The notes under the pieces are model-generated. The model made no database searches and was not told where the DNA came from. It saw nothing but the letters and a program-made list of their open reading frames with translations. From NCBI GenBank assembly GCA_026874595.1, contig CM049310.1, positions 26,089,058 to 26,153,057 of the forward strand: 64,000 bases of DNA, in the 5' to 3' direction. How positions within the stretch are numbered: the stretch's first letter is position 1; each line of letters begins with the position of its first letter. Of the stretch, positions 12,984 through 25,568 are shown piece after piece. The position numbers and the translations under genes are program-made. Source of the DNA: Sipunculus nudus (lineage: Eukaryota > Annelida > Sipuncula > Golfingiida > Sipunculidae).

Positions 12984-14606
12984 TTTTATTGTATCGCCAG
13001 ACATAGTCTGGAGATACTATGGTTTAGGCACGGTCGCGCCGCCGCCGCCGAGATTTCTTTTGGACACAATAACTCAAAAAATATTTCACGGATCTTTACC
13101 AAACTTGGTATATGTATAGATATGGGTGAGAGGACGACGCCTATTTAAAATGAGGTCATGACCTCAACTAGGAGAGTGACCTTGACCTTGAATAGGTTCA
13201 ATTTTGGGGAAAATCACACAAATTCTTAAATATCTCAAGAAAACTTGCATGGATTGATCCCAAAATCAAGTTGATTGAAGATCATGGATAGGGTTGTCAT
13301 GTTCCAGAAACTGGTGGCGCCACCTATTATTCTTTACTTGTTTTCATGCCGTTTAATATCCCCAAAATTGCTACTTGACAGTACTGTGAGCATTATAAGT
13401 CAAAAACTAATGGACAGATTTCTTTCATATTATGCAAATACATAGATATGGGTTATGGGATGATGTTTATTTAAATTGGGGTCATGACCTTTCCTATGAG
13501 AGTGGCCTTGACCTTGAATATTGCCATATATGGTGAAAATCACACAAAATCATTAATTTCTCAATAAGGGATGCATGCATTGGTCCAAAAATCAACTTGA
13601 CCGAAGATCTTGGATAGTAATGTCATGTACCGGAAACAGGTGGCGCCACCTGTTATTCTTTTACTTGTTTTCGTGCAGTTTAATACCCCATCATTGCCAC
13701 TTAACAGTACATTTATAACCTGTGAGCATTATAAGTCAAAAACTAATGGACAGATTTCTTTCATATTATGCATATACATAGACATGGGTTATGGGATGAT
13801 GTATATATAAATTGGGGTCATGACCTTTCCTATTAGAGTGGCCTTGACTTTGAATATTGCCATATATGGTGAAAAATTACACAAAATCATTAATATCTCA
13901 ATAAGGGATGCATGCATTGGTCCAAAAATCAACATGTTCGAAGATCTTGGAAAGTATTGTCATGTACCGGAAACAGGTGGCGCCACCTGTTATTCTTTTA
14001 CTTGTTTTGTGCCGTTTAATACCCCATCATTGCCATTTATCAGTACTGTGAGCATTATAAGTCAAAAACTAATGGACAAATTTCTTTCATATTATGCATA
14101 TACATGGATATGGGTTATAGGATAATGTTTATTTGAATAGGGGTCATGACCTTTCCAATGAGTGGCCTTGACCTTGAATATTGCCATATATGGTGAAAAT
14201 TACACAAAATCATTAATATCTCAATAAAGGATGCATGCATTGGTCCAAAAATCAACATGTTCGAAGATCTTGGAAAGTATTGTCATGTACCGGAAACAGG
14301 TGGCGCCACCTGTTATTCTTTTACTTGTTTTGTGCTGTTTAATACCCCATCATTGCCATTTATCAGTACTGTGAGCATTATAAGTCAAAAACTAATGGAC
14401 AGATTTCTTGCATATACATAGACATGGGTTAGGGGATGATGTATATTGAAATTTGGATCATGACCTTTTCTATGAGAATGACCTTATCTATGAGTGTGGT
14501 CTGATATTAATTGTTGCTGAAGATGGGCGGCCTATTCTTAAAGGGGGGGGGGATTAATTGTCTGGCGATACTATGGCACCTGCGGTGCCAAGAAATATCT
14601 AGTTTT
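12984..14606 (+). repeat. Family B Helentron-like repeat, apparently complete
   Basis: The 5' end is TTTTATTG, then TATCGCCAGACA (12992-13003), which overlaps the hairpin CCAGACATAGTCTGG, then a GCCGCCGCCG patch. The 3' end has TGTCTGGCGATA (14559-14570), the exact 12-bp reverse complement of the 5' motif, followed by the hairpin GGCACCTGCGGTGCC (14575-14589) and a tail ending CTAGTTTT. The interior has four monomers with GGTGGCGCCACC at 13313, 13639, 13976 and 14299 (326, 337 and 323 bp apart). A poly-G run lies at 14543-14552. No transposase frame is present, so it is probably non-autonomous. Confidence 0.8.
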
Positions 14607-16449
14607 AACTAGTTTTATTCTCATACCTTTAATTGGGTAGACCATATTTGCCAAGTTTTAATGCAAGGTTCTTTGCTGTGGAGGGTCTAGTATAGACTTT
14701 AGATAACCTCCTGATAGTTTTTTAAGAATTAATTGCCCATTATTACCTGTCAGCTGTCTGCCTCAGCTAGCTAAGATTATAAGATACTGGTTTTACATCT
14801 TCATTATCAGTTTTCTCACTTTTCACTTATTTACTGACTCTGGTGACTACATACTATGCATAGCCCTGTTGCTAGTAGTAGTAGTACTTCAGTGGTTTTA
14901 ATGATGGTGAAATTATATAGGAGGTCCTGGCTGTGTCTTAATCAGACTTGACAGCACTGTAAGGTCAACAAGAAGGGGATGTTCCTGGTTATGATGTAGG
15001 TTAATGTTACCTAAGTGTAGTTGTTATGAATGGTTCAGGGCTAACCAAGGACAACACAGGGGTTTACTGGCTCTGGTTTAATCCTCTGTCTGCCATGAAG
15101 TGAGTGACTAATGGTCACTATTCTTGTTCTACAGTCTCTCATGTTGTTTATGACCACTTTATAATTACTAAGTGGCAATATTCCTATAGAAGGCCATGCT
15201 GGACCCGTGAGGTCCTGCAATATATGTTAGTAATTTAACCACCCCCAGTAAAGCTTGGTTAGCCAGGGTAAAACTTAAAATGATCTTGGTCGGACATCTC
15301 TCTCTTTCATTTTTTTCTCATTCTCTCTCTCCTCCTATAAGTATATAAATGGCTGTGTGCAAGATATTTAATTGCAAGGGAAGCAATTGTTTCTTGCATG
15401 CAATTAGTTCTTTGATCAGTATGTGAGTGTTAATTGTTTAATTATTTGTGTAATATTATTTATTCAATAGTTTGCTATAATCTTCAGTATACAAGTCATA
15501 CCATTTTGATATTAGCAGAGCTAAGTATTTGATGTACGTTCTCTGGTTGCACCTGCATTGGATAACTACACAGGATCACTATTGGCTTCATGTTCATGAT
15601 GTACTCTGTAGAGCACACATCTGCAAACATCCCAACTTGATCTGTCCCTTTACAAAGATTCCTTCCTGTAGAAACCTCACTGTAAAAACCAGGGGTCAGT
15701 CTGCACGCGAAGGTCCCATTGTGCAGACAGTTTGTTTGATTGAGGGTGGAGCGGAAGTAGCAGAAAGGTGACCCAACCATGGACTGACTGACTTTGTAGA
15801 GGGGTGTTGCTCCATGATCGCCTAAAAAATTCTCTTGTTGGTCATGGTGCAGGCTGCATGGCACATTGGCTGGCACATTGGCTAGCTTCTTGGCTTCCTG
15901 CTGGACTTCAGTAGCAAAACAAAATTTATATCTCTATCTATCAAATTTCCCCTCAAAATTCATTCCAATATGTAACCAAGACAAAATTCGTTTTTGGCTC
16001 TGTGCTAGAACCAATGAAATCAGACCAAGGAGATCAGGTGTTTAAAATTTGAAGCTGGATGCATGGTGAGATAACAAGCTCTCATTAGTCTGATAACAAT
16101 TCTTTGCTCTGTGCCATCCCAGGTGGGCAGACCCTGAGAACCTTGCAATACAAACCAGTGGTTTTAGCTAGAGAGATCTTTTACGAGTTTGCGACTGTAG
16201 TGTATAGCCGCTGCCTGAGGAGAGTAAATGGATTGATGCAAAATTGGGGTCTGTAGAGTGTCATTAAGTGAAATCTTGCATATTCTGATTCGATAAGAAA
16301 TGGTGTGAGATTTGGTGAGGTTTACAATTAAGTCATATGAATTACTTAAGTGCTACATGTAGACCTCTCTAGCTTTAAAAATGACACAGTTGTATTTACA
16401 TATAAAGCTTAAATTGTCTAAATTCATCATTTTTCCCCAAAAAAGTATC
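14607..16449. other. Unassigned DNA
   Basis: A 126-codon minus-strand open frame at 15496-15876 is rich in Cys and Asn, but I recognise no domain, signal peptide or splice structure, and it overlaps a plus-strand frame of similar quality. A pyrimidine-rich tract lies at 15297-15335. Nothing else is supported. Confidence 0.4.
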
Positions 16450-16641
16450 AGGGGTGTATCAAGGATTTTGGAAAAGGGAGGGTCATTCCCGAAAGACTGA
16501 AAAAAAAACTCAAAAAAGGGTCCTCTGGTCCGGGAAGGAGGGGGTCAGGGCTGCAAAATTTGGTTTGAAACCCTAAAAAAATTTTCAGCTCCAAAGGGGG
16601 ATGATGACCTTCCCTCCCCCCCCCCCCCCCCCCCCCCCCCA
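16450..16641. repeat. G/C-homopolymer dispersed repeat, copy 1
   Basis: This block has several G-runs (AAAAGGGAGGG, GGGAAGGAGGGGG), a line resembling AAAATTTGGTTTGAAACCCT, and a terminal run of 25 C at 16616-16640. The same order of motifs recurs at 29212-29420 (aggattt, fused G-run with GGTC, gaagact, ccaggtc/ctggtcc, G-run with GGTCA, gcAAAATTT, poly-C). It is therefore a dispersed repeat, not a simple homopolymer. Either strand could form G-quadruplexes (inference). Confidence 0.65.
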
Positions 16642-16889
16642 TTTCTCCAGTGTGTATTAACATTGATATAGATCAGCACTTCTGTCATGGAAGAATTTGC
16701 CATAGAATGACAAATAAAATGACCTGCAGTTTATATGTTCCAGTGACCTTTGTCCAATTTTACCAAAATCAAAACACTTTCAGAAAGGATCAGTGTGCAG
16801 AGAGGCCTATGATCTGACCAACAGAATTTCTTAAATCTTTGATTCAGGCAAGCAAAAAACAGTGTTGGTAGAACATTCAGTCTTTGGTG

Positions 16890-18440
16890 GAAGCAAAAAC
16901 ACTGGTGGGGGATAACTACCAGTAAACCAGAAATACTGGTGCAAGATAACTACCAGTAAACAATAAACACTGGCGGCCTCAGGAGGATAAATGCAATTAA
17001 GCCATAAACACTTGTGGCCTCAGGAGGATAACTACCAGTAAATCATAAATACTGGTGGTTTCAATAGGATATCTTCAATTAAGCCATAAACACAAGTGGT
17101 CTTGGAGGATAACTACCTGTAAACGATAAACACTGATGGGCTCAAGGGGATGACTACAATTAATCCATAAACACAAGTGGCCTCAGAGGATAACTACCAG
17201 TACACCTTAAACACTGGTTGCCTCAGGAGGATATCTACAATTAAGCCATGAAATCAAGTGGCCACAGAGGATAACTACCAGTAAACCATAAACACTGGTG
17301 GCCTCAGAGGGTAACTACCATTAAGCCATAAACACATTTGGCCTTGGAGGATAACTGCTACTGCCAGTACACAATAACCACTGGTGACCTCAGGAGAATA
17401 GTTCCAGTAAACTAAAAAATCTGATGGCCTTAAGAGGATAAATACCAGCAAACCATAAACAGTGGTGGCCTCAGGAGGATAAATGCATTTAAGCCATAAA
17501 CACTTATGGCCTCAGGAGGATAACTACCAGTAAATCATAAATACTGGTGGTTTCAATAGGATATCTTCAATTAAGCCATAAACACAAGTGGTCTTGGAGG
17601 ATAACTACCAGTAAACGATAAACACTGATGGGCTCAAGGGGATGACTACAATTAATCCATAAACACAAGTGGCCTCAGAGGATAACTACCAGTACACCTT
17701 AAACACTGGTTGCCTCAGGAGGATATCTACAATTAAGCCATGAAATCAAGTGGCCACAGAGGATAACTACCAGTAAACCATAAACACTGGTGGCCTCAGA
17801 GGGTAACTACCATTAAGCCATAAACACATTTGGCCTTGGAGGATAACTGCTACTGCCAGTACACAATAACCACTGGTGACCTCAGGAGAATAGTTCCAGT
17901 AAACTAAAAAATCTGATGGCCTTAAGAGGATAAATACCAGCAAACCATAAACAGTGGTGGCCTCAGGAGGATACTCTCAGGAAACCATTAACACTAGTGG
18001 CCTCAGGAGGATAACTGCCAGTATGGAATACATTGAAGGCCTCAGGAGGATAACTTGTAGTATGCAATACACTGGTGGCCTCAGGAGGACACTATCAGCA
18101 AACCATTAACACTAGTGGCCTCAGGAGGATAACTGCCAGTATGCAATACATTGAAAGCCTCAGGAGGATAACTTGTAGTATGCAATACACTGGTGACTTC
18201 AGGAGGACACTATCAGCAAACCATTAACACTAGTGGCCTCAGGAGGATAACTGCAAGTATGCAATACATTGAAAGCCTCAGGAGGATAACTTGTAGTATG
18301 CAATACACTGGTGGCCTCAGGAGGACACTATCAGCAAACCATTAACACTAGTGGCCTCAGGAGGATAACTGCCAGTATGCAATACATTGAAAGCCTCAGG
18401 AGGATAACTAAACTACTACTATACCATAAACACTGGCGGC
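16890..18440 (+). repeat. Minisatellite with two higher-order repeat levels
   Basis: The basic monomer is about 41 bp with the theme GGAGGATAACTACCAGTAAA plus CCATAAACACTGGTGGCCTCA. From 16985 a block of 492 bp (12 monomers of 41 bp on average) is followed by a second nearly identical block from 17477 to about 17968. From 18009 a different higher-order unit of 118 bp (three variant monomers, two carrying AGTATGCAATACA) recurs at 18127, 18245 and 18363. The array ends in unique sequence near 18440. The open frame across 18311-18526 is a by-product of the array. Confidence 0.9.
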
Positions 18441-18602
18441 CAAAGGACACACTGTGGCTGCTGGCACTGCATGCACCATTAAAAGCTTCTTATAATTTTA
18501 CATCCTTATCTCTTTGCTGCTTATAAAATGTTTCCTGTCACAGGCTATCTGGGCAATGCAGTAAATATTGTTACTTTTTACCTAGCTTGCCTTCTCTTGG
18601 AT

Positions 18603-20502
18603 TTTTTAGCTCAGCTGACTATAAGTCATCTGAGCTATAGTCGTGGTCCATTGTCCGTCGTCCGTCCGTCTGTCCGTCCGTCCGTCCGTCCGTCCGTAGA
18701 TGTGGCACGTTTTGAAACCGTAAGACCTAGGGATCCAAAATTCAGCATAATGTTAGATGTCCCCAAGATCTCCTACCAAGCCGAAAACTGGGTCTTTGCG
18801 ACTTCGTTCCTTTGAGAAATTAAGGAAAAACCTCAATTTTTTATTAAAATCCTATTTTCACACTTCAGGACTGCCTAATATCAAAACCACTCATCTGTTT
18901 TTCCTCATATTTACCATAAATATTCCTCCATATAGTTCCTATGTACATGCCAATAATTAAGTCTGTAGAGTATAAATTCTGTAAGTTATGGGCCCAAACA
19001 TAATGGACTTTGTAAAAAATCAGAAAAAATAATATCTCACTTAACATCAAAAATTTTGAAACTAGAGTCTATTTTCTCAAGTATATAATTATGTTTAATT
19101 AAGATTCAATTGTTTAACCAAAATTAGATCTGAATTTTGTAAATTTTTTAAGTTATTAGCATAAAAAAAAAATCAGTACCTTAAATTTTGCCCAACTTTG
19201 ACCATGGCACGTTTTTTCCTGTAAGCACCATTGATTTAATTTTCACAGCATGTAAACATAAATATTTAGTTTGTCTAAATCTGAAATTTGAAAAAGAAAG
19301 CTTGAAAATTAAGCTAGTTATTGATTTTTTTTTCTGTAGTCACTTGCTTTGATTACAGATGCAGGGTCCCAGTCCAGTTCACTGGAAGTCAGCTATGCCA
19401 GGGTTTCTGATTTGTTACAGTCACTGGGGGAGATCCCCTGCTGTGACAGGTGTACAGTTATTCTCATATCACCACCCAAATCACAACCCCCCCCCCACCC
19501 CCCCCCCCCCTGCAAACCCAACCCACCAAGTGTTATGCAGTAATTGTTATTGTTTTCACTGTATCTCCTTAATTGTAATGCTGTTTCCACTCCGATATGC
19601 AAAAACTTTCCTTGAAAAAATAATTCAAGGTGTAATCCAGAAGATGCAGTGTTTTGTAATGTAGCATTTTTAAAGAAATAAATTTTCTTTTAAATGATTT
19701 TAACAATATAAATGAACCCATCAGTATGCTTAAATTATTATAAAATATGAAACACATTATGGATAAATAAAGACACAATTAAAAATTGTGAAATCTAAAT
19801 CAAGTATTATTTTTAGATATTTATTGTTTTGCAGATTTACAAGATATATTTTTGTGGTAAAAAATAAATAAACATTTGTATGCATGATGTGGTGTTATCT
19901 GACAAGATTGAGATTTATGATGATGCAATTGAGAATTATAAATCAACTTTTATATTCAAATATATATGTTAAATTGGAAATGTATAGAAATATAAACTTA
20001 AATTAGAAAATAATTGATGTGATAAAAAAATCAGGATTTAATACAAACATTTGTTCATTATTTTCCTGCCTCAGCAGAATTTGAGATCAGGCTTTGTTTG
20101 CCCTGTTTATGTTGTTAATTAGCTATATTTCAACTGTATACATTTCATTAAAAAATACATATATATTTAATAATATATATTATACAAAAAAATAGATTCA
20201 ATTGAACAAATGTGTAAACTACTGAAATGTCAACAGTTAATCTAAAAACCAACTAATGATCATGGTAATAGTACAGATCATTTGTTCACAAACTGCTCAC
20301 ATGCTTTAGTTTCAACATTAGGAAACACATGGTCAGGTCACAAAATATTTTTTGCAACAATTTCTTGCTCATCAATACAAACCAATCATATAAACCAACC
20401 ATGGCCTTTATTACCTCTTCCTCTTACACTGTATCTCCATTAGATTTTTACCTTCAAGGTTAACGTCAGCTGAGCACAGTGACCCATAGGTCCCTTGTTT
20501 TT
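18603..20502 (+). repeat. Family A Helentron-like repeat, short version
   Basis: It opens at 18608 with AGCTCAGCTGACT paired with AGTCATCTGAGCT, followed by an expanded CCGT microsatellite at 18652-18698. It closes at 20466-20502 with CAGCTGAGCACAGTGACCC, ATAGGTC and CCTTGTTTT, where the terminal palindrome has one mismatch. A poly-C patch lies at about 19487-19510. The first 400 bp are very close to the copy at 47957, which suggests that both derive from a recently active subfamily. Confidence 0.8.
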
Positions 20503-23500
20503 AATTTTGCTTTTGTATTTCTTTACATACTTTCAAGACGGCAATTATTTTGAAAAGAAAACTGTTCTGCCTCCTTGCTTACATACAACACAAAATACAA
20601 AGCTAGACCATTACTCTTTTTCTTTCTCCTACATTACCCATTCTTGTATTGGGACAGGTTGCAGGACCCTCACTGGGCTTGTTTACATGGGGAAATTTAA
20701 TTGGCATATTATCTAATAGATGATGCTAGAGTTACTCTTGCAAATTAATGTCAGTTTTTCCAGATTTATGGGAAAAAATGGAAAATGGCCTCTTCTTATA
20801 ATTTGCATTGACACCAATAATTCAAGACTAAAATCAGGCATTTGCAAGAGATGACTGCAGAGGAGTTGAACAACGGGAGTTGAATGCCACCTGTCAATTA
20901 TAATATAGGTTATTATTGCACTTTCATTATGTTCATATCACTCGTTTATATAAGTTGTCACATGGTTTCAGTCATTCGGATATGTTTTCTGTATACTGAT
21001 TGCCATCATTTCACTATAAACAGTATAAAGTTCAATATGGAGAATATATTATGGCTGTGAATTTTGCCACAGCTTGCATAGCATCATGAAATGAAAATCA
21101 TTACATAAAGATGATAATACTGGTGGTATATGCTAACATAAATGCAAGTTTGCATGTATTTGTCACATATTTCTTATACAACAGTCTAAATAGAACACCA
21201 TGTTGTGCATCTGATTTTGTCAATGTTAGTTAGATAGGAGTTAATTGTTGTTTCAATGTTAACAAAGACATTATCTGAAGAATTTAAGACAACAAATTAT
21301 TCATTAATAAAAAATATCAGACCCCTTGCTATCCAAATGAGAATTTTGTCAATCAGTGTAAAAAACACTGTCATTAGACCTGAATGTTAAATATGGTAGC
21401 TATCAGTACAACTTGAATTAAATTTAAATTGATTTGTGAAAACAGTTTCCCGTACCAGCAGTTTTGAATCTCATTGTTATCTGTACCAGCAGTTTTGAAT
21501 TTCATTAGTTGTTCAATTAACTTCCCCTGCATTTGTCTCCAGCTCTGGCTGTCAGACACTGGTGATGCTGTGTTTCTACTGGTTTGTTGGGAAGTGTTCC
21601 CGCATGATGACACTCAGAGCTGTTAGTTTACAGCACTGGTATAAACCAGCACTGCTATTATGAATTCCTCTCCCTGTCGGTAAGTCATGCTGACATATGT
21701 GTCTCCTAACTCAGCTGACTGTTCGTCTGTTGATTTATGGCCAGAATCCCCTGATCTGTAGGTCAGAATGCAGGATATTTCAGGCTGGGATTTTGTATCC
21801 ATTATTTATCCAGCAGTGTTTTTTGGAAGCAGATTGACATAGGTTTGTTTTTGTGAAGGCCTTGTAAGAAATATGTAAGGAATATAAACCTGCAACCCAT
21901 CAATGGCCTCAAACACTATATAGTGTTATTATGAGTCAGTATAAAACTTGTGTAATAGATAAACAAGAGTAGGAAAATCATTATTCTAAACTTCCTTATT
22001 GAAATCATGGAGGAACATCAGCCTCAGTCTGTCAATATTAGGTAGATAAGATTAAATGGAGATGAGATGTACCATTTTTAATTCATTGCTAGGTACTAAA
22101 TTACATTAATCTAATTTCAGTATCACAGGTCAGTTCTTCACTTTTTAAGTGTATACCAGACTATAGTACCTGTATTAATGTATGCAAATGTTCAGAATGA
22201 TTTATCCCTTTCCTCCTATTGGTATATTTTACAGATAATGGTACTGTTCTTGTACAGGTGAATATAATGACTATAACATTCTTCATTAAAAGTCCATGGA
22301 AAGAATATATAAACTCTTTAGTGCAATTCTAGAGTTTGTACATTTGCAATAAATTAATATGGAATCCTTTGTTAAAATAAGTGTGGGAGCAATCTAAATC
22401 TAATGTTTTATGAAGAGAATCCACCAAATTAGCTGGTCAGGATCATGCAGTTTTTACGTACATTTCAGTGAGTGTAAACAACTCTGCCATTTGCTGTTTG
22501 TCTGTTCTCCAACCCTGAGACCATGACTGTGATGCCCGATACCTCCCAGCTGTGTTACTGATTGTGCTTTACAATACATTAAATCAAGGCGGGTTTACAG
22601 GGAGGCATTAAACCACAAACCACAGGGGATCGTGGGTGGTGTGTAAATGGTGCTGGGTGTACACACAGGAAGAAAACTAGCCAGGTAATTGTGTAGGTAT
22701 CAGCACAGACCTACTGGCCTTGAGGTTACCTGGTTAATCAAGACTGTATCCAAACTGGCACAGCTTGTTAGGGAACAGTAGGTGGGAGAGTTGATGTTTA
22801 CTGAAGCTACAGAAGAAGAGCTACTATAGTCAGCTGCAGCCAGTGTGAAGCAAACCAGAAGTTATGTAGATTACCTCACAAGCCAGCAGGAAAAAAATAT
22901 TACCTGCACATCCTGGGAGATTAAAGCGAGATGCTGTTCAGCAGGAGCATCAACAGGAAGAAAAAGTGTATGAGTAATACATGAAAGAGTATCTCATCTC
23001 AATACTGTGTATCAGATGACACACCACAGCTGTGCCAGGGATTATTTTACCTATTCAAATCCAGGGCTTTACTGTTTGGTGTAAGTCTATTCAATTTAGC
23101 CCTGTAGAGGTTTCTGGCAGACTTCCTGATAATGCAGGCCTATACTCAGTACTCCTTTCTGGTACCGTAAATCTATAGGTATAATCTTGCTTGACATACT
23201 AGGTTATCTTTTCATGTGTGTCAAATTGTTTGTTGGTTGGTTTCTCTGTCAGTTGGATTATTTTAAAATCCACTGAACGGATTCCAATTTCTTTAAGCAA
23301 GTATTTGATTAAATGTGGAAGAGTTCGATGCAATATTTATTTTAAACATGCATTTTGGCCCCTGAGCTCGTATGGCCCTACTGCTTTGCTCTTTTTTCCC
23401 AAGACTTAATATACAATTTCTGTTGAAAGCAGTGCATGGCAAGCAAACCTTTATATTATTTTTGAAATACTGGTGCCAGAAATAGGCCAAAATGTTTTGA

Positions 23501-24463
23501 AGTATGTTTTTGGAATTCAAATGATACATTATATTATTTTATATATTAAGACTTTATGTTTAATGTATATTTTTAAATTTTTATTCTCACAGAACTTTGT
23601 TTATTTATGTGAATGTATTTCTGCTAATGGAATAAAAAAAAATAATTGTTAATCATATTTAACATAAGTGATATTTATACAAATAATAACTAACTAAATA
23701 TGTATGATGTTAAAACAGGTTTTGAATGAGTTACTGTTTTGTCCATTAAGATCAGGTGATAAAACATGTCTTGTGAGGCTGCGACAGTACTGACACCATT
23801 TCTGCCTCCAGTAATGGCACATTAAGGCCCCTGCTCCTCCAGGGTTAATTGTATTTCACCACAAAGTAATGGAAAAAGCAAGGACCATGTTCCAATCATT
23901 TGAACTAATTGAAGCTTTAGACCATTTTGTCTACTGACTGGACACAACACCAGTTTACTGCTTTCAAGACCAGTGAAGCATGAGCCACCAGCTTGGTGTG
24001 CTGTGGTTTTCAGTCACTGTGTGATTATTTTTTAGTCATTCCCTGCATAGGGACTAGAAACAGTGACCTTATAAATCCAGCTCCTCAGTGGTCTGGACTT
24101 TCACTCACTTTCATGCTCAGTTTTATTGGTGATGCAGAGATTATGCCACTGTGTAAACTTACTTGTCAGCATGATTTTATTCTTTCCAACTTCAAGCTCA
24201 GTTTTGACTCTTCTACATATGCATTCTTTTATAAATTTGTGAAGAAAAGACAACCATGCACATTCATAAAATAAAACAAAAACAAGGCTGAAAAAACGAC
24301 AATAATACAGAATGCTTTTTTCATAAGAAGTGAAAGAGTTATTGAAATAGTTTTATCATAAATTTGGCAGATCAGCTATGTCCAATTGTACATGTATATT
24401 GCAACTGCATGTCCATTGCTTAGACTTTAACCACTGTCCCATGGGGCTGTTTACTTTATGATT
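20503..24463. other. Unassigned sequence upstream of NOS1AP exon 1
   Basis: No coding exon is recognised. A 30-odd-bp duplication (TACCAGCAGTTTTGAAT twice, 21453-21503) is present. The part at 22440-23110 is less AT-rich and contains purine-rich stretches with a good donor-like sequence (CCAG then GTAATT near 22681-22690). It could hold an untranslated first exon of the downstream gene, but nothing proves that. Confidence 0.4.
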
Positions 24464-24545
24464 GGATTTAAATATCTTAGGCAGGAATTTAGATATCTTT
24501 GGACAGGAATTTAGATATCTTTGGACAGGAATTTAAATATATTTG
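24464..24545 (+). repeat. Short tandem repeat, unit 24 bp
   Basis: Three to four units of a phrase such as GGACAGGAATTTAGATATCT repeat head to tail. The two central units are nearly identical and the outer ones are diverged. Confidence 0.8.
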
Positions 24546-25568
24546 GACTGGCTCTCCTATCAAACTTTTAAATTGATTTTTATGAATATCAGTCTTTTAA
24601 GAATATGGTAAAAAAGCTATGACCACAACCCTTTACTGTTTAGTGTTCAGTGTTCACTGTGAATTGCAAAATGACCAAGTAACGTCAATCATTTGGTAAA
24701 AAAATGAAAATTGGTAAATCATAAGTGTGCTGTGGTTACTGTTGGTTAGTTCCCTCGAATTGTTAACGTCAAAATGATAATTATACAAATAATTTTTAAA
24801 AAATTAATAAATTTGACTGATTATTGCTATTAGCCACTTAAGTTTACTTGTAATTATGTCACGCTCATTCCATTATAGGCAGTAAGAGGACATAGTACAT
24901 CCCTTCATTTGAGCTGATACCACTCCAGCTAACCGCAGCTGTCTCTCATTCTGTAAACTAGCCACATTTTATAATTAATGCTGGTATTAACTGTCAGTTT
25001 TGCATTTTGACATGAATAGACAGAATGTGAATTGCAGGATTTTAGGAATCAGGAGACTGTGAACCAGAGATTACAAATATTTTGTGAATTTTCCCTGATA
25101 AATCTGTCTGTGTATTATTTTGAATAGGAGAAGTAAACTTTTTAATGTTATATAATCAGCTTGACATGTCACATTTTTACATCTTGACTTATTTATGGCT
25201 TTGTCTAAATAATAAAAAAATGTATTATTTCAGGCACGATTATATGTTTGTAAAATGGAAACCAGGAAAAATGAGCGTCAGTGAGGCATCTGAAAACAGC
25301 TTGCTTTTTGAGATAATGAGGTACAAGTGAAAGTAAATCTAGCAGTGTGAAAGTAACTTGAGAGTTATTTTAGAAGTGATTTATATGCAGACCTTGTGGG
25401 AATGCTGGAGGGGTGAGATCAGAAAGTTAATTGCATTTAGTGGTAGTGTTTTAGAGAGATTGTTCTCATCATATGTATAGCCTTGTTACGGGATCAGCTG
25501 CCTGAGACCAGCAGACAGACACAATCTGCTGTTCAGATGGATGTGTTTTCATTTCTTTTGATAATTAG
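24546..25568. other. Unassigned AT-rich DNA
   Basis: I see no exon, RNA gene or mobile-element boundary. The small open frame at 25145-25330 has no recognisable content. Confidence 0.45.

Noticed and set aside
15496-15876. 126-codon minus-strand open frame, the longest in the window
   Set aside because: No recognisable domain, no splice signals, overlaps an 80-codon frame on the other strand, and lies in sequence with no other gene evidence.
16890-18440. Possible CRISPR-like array because of regularly spaced repeats
   Set aside because: The spacers are themselves repeats, the units are contiguous 41-bp monomers with higher-order structure, and the genome is eukaryotic.
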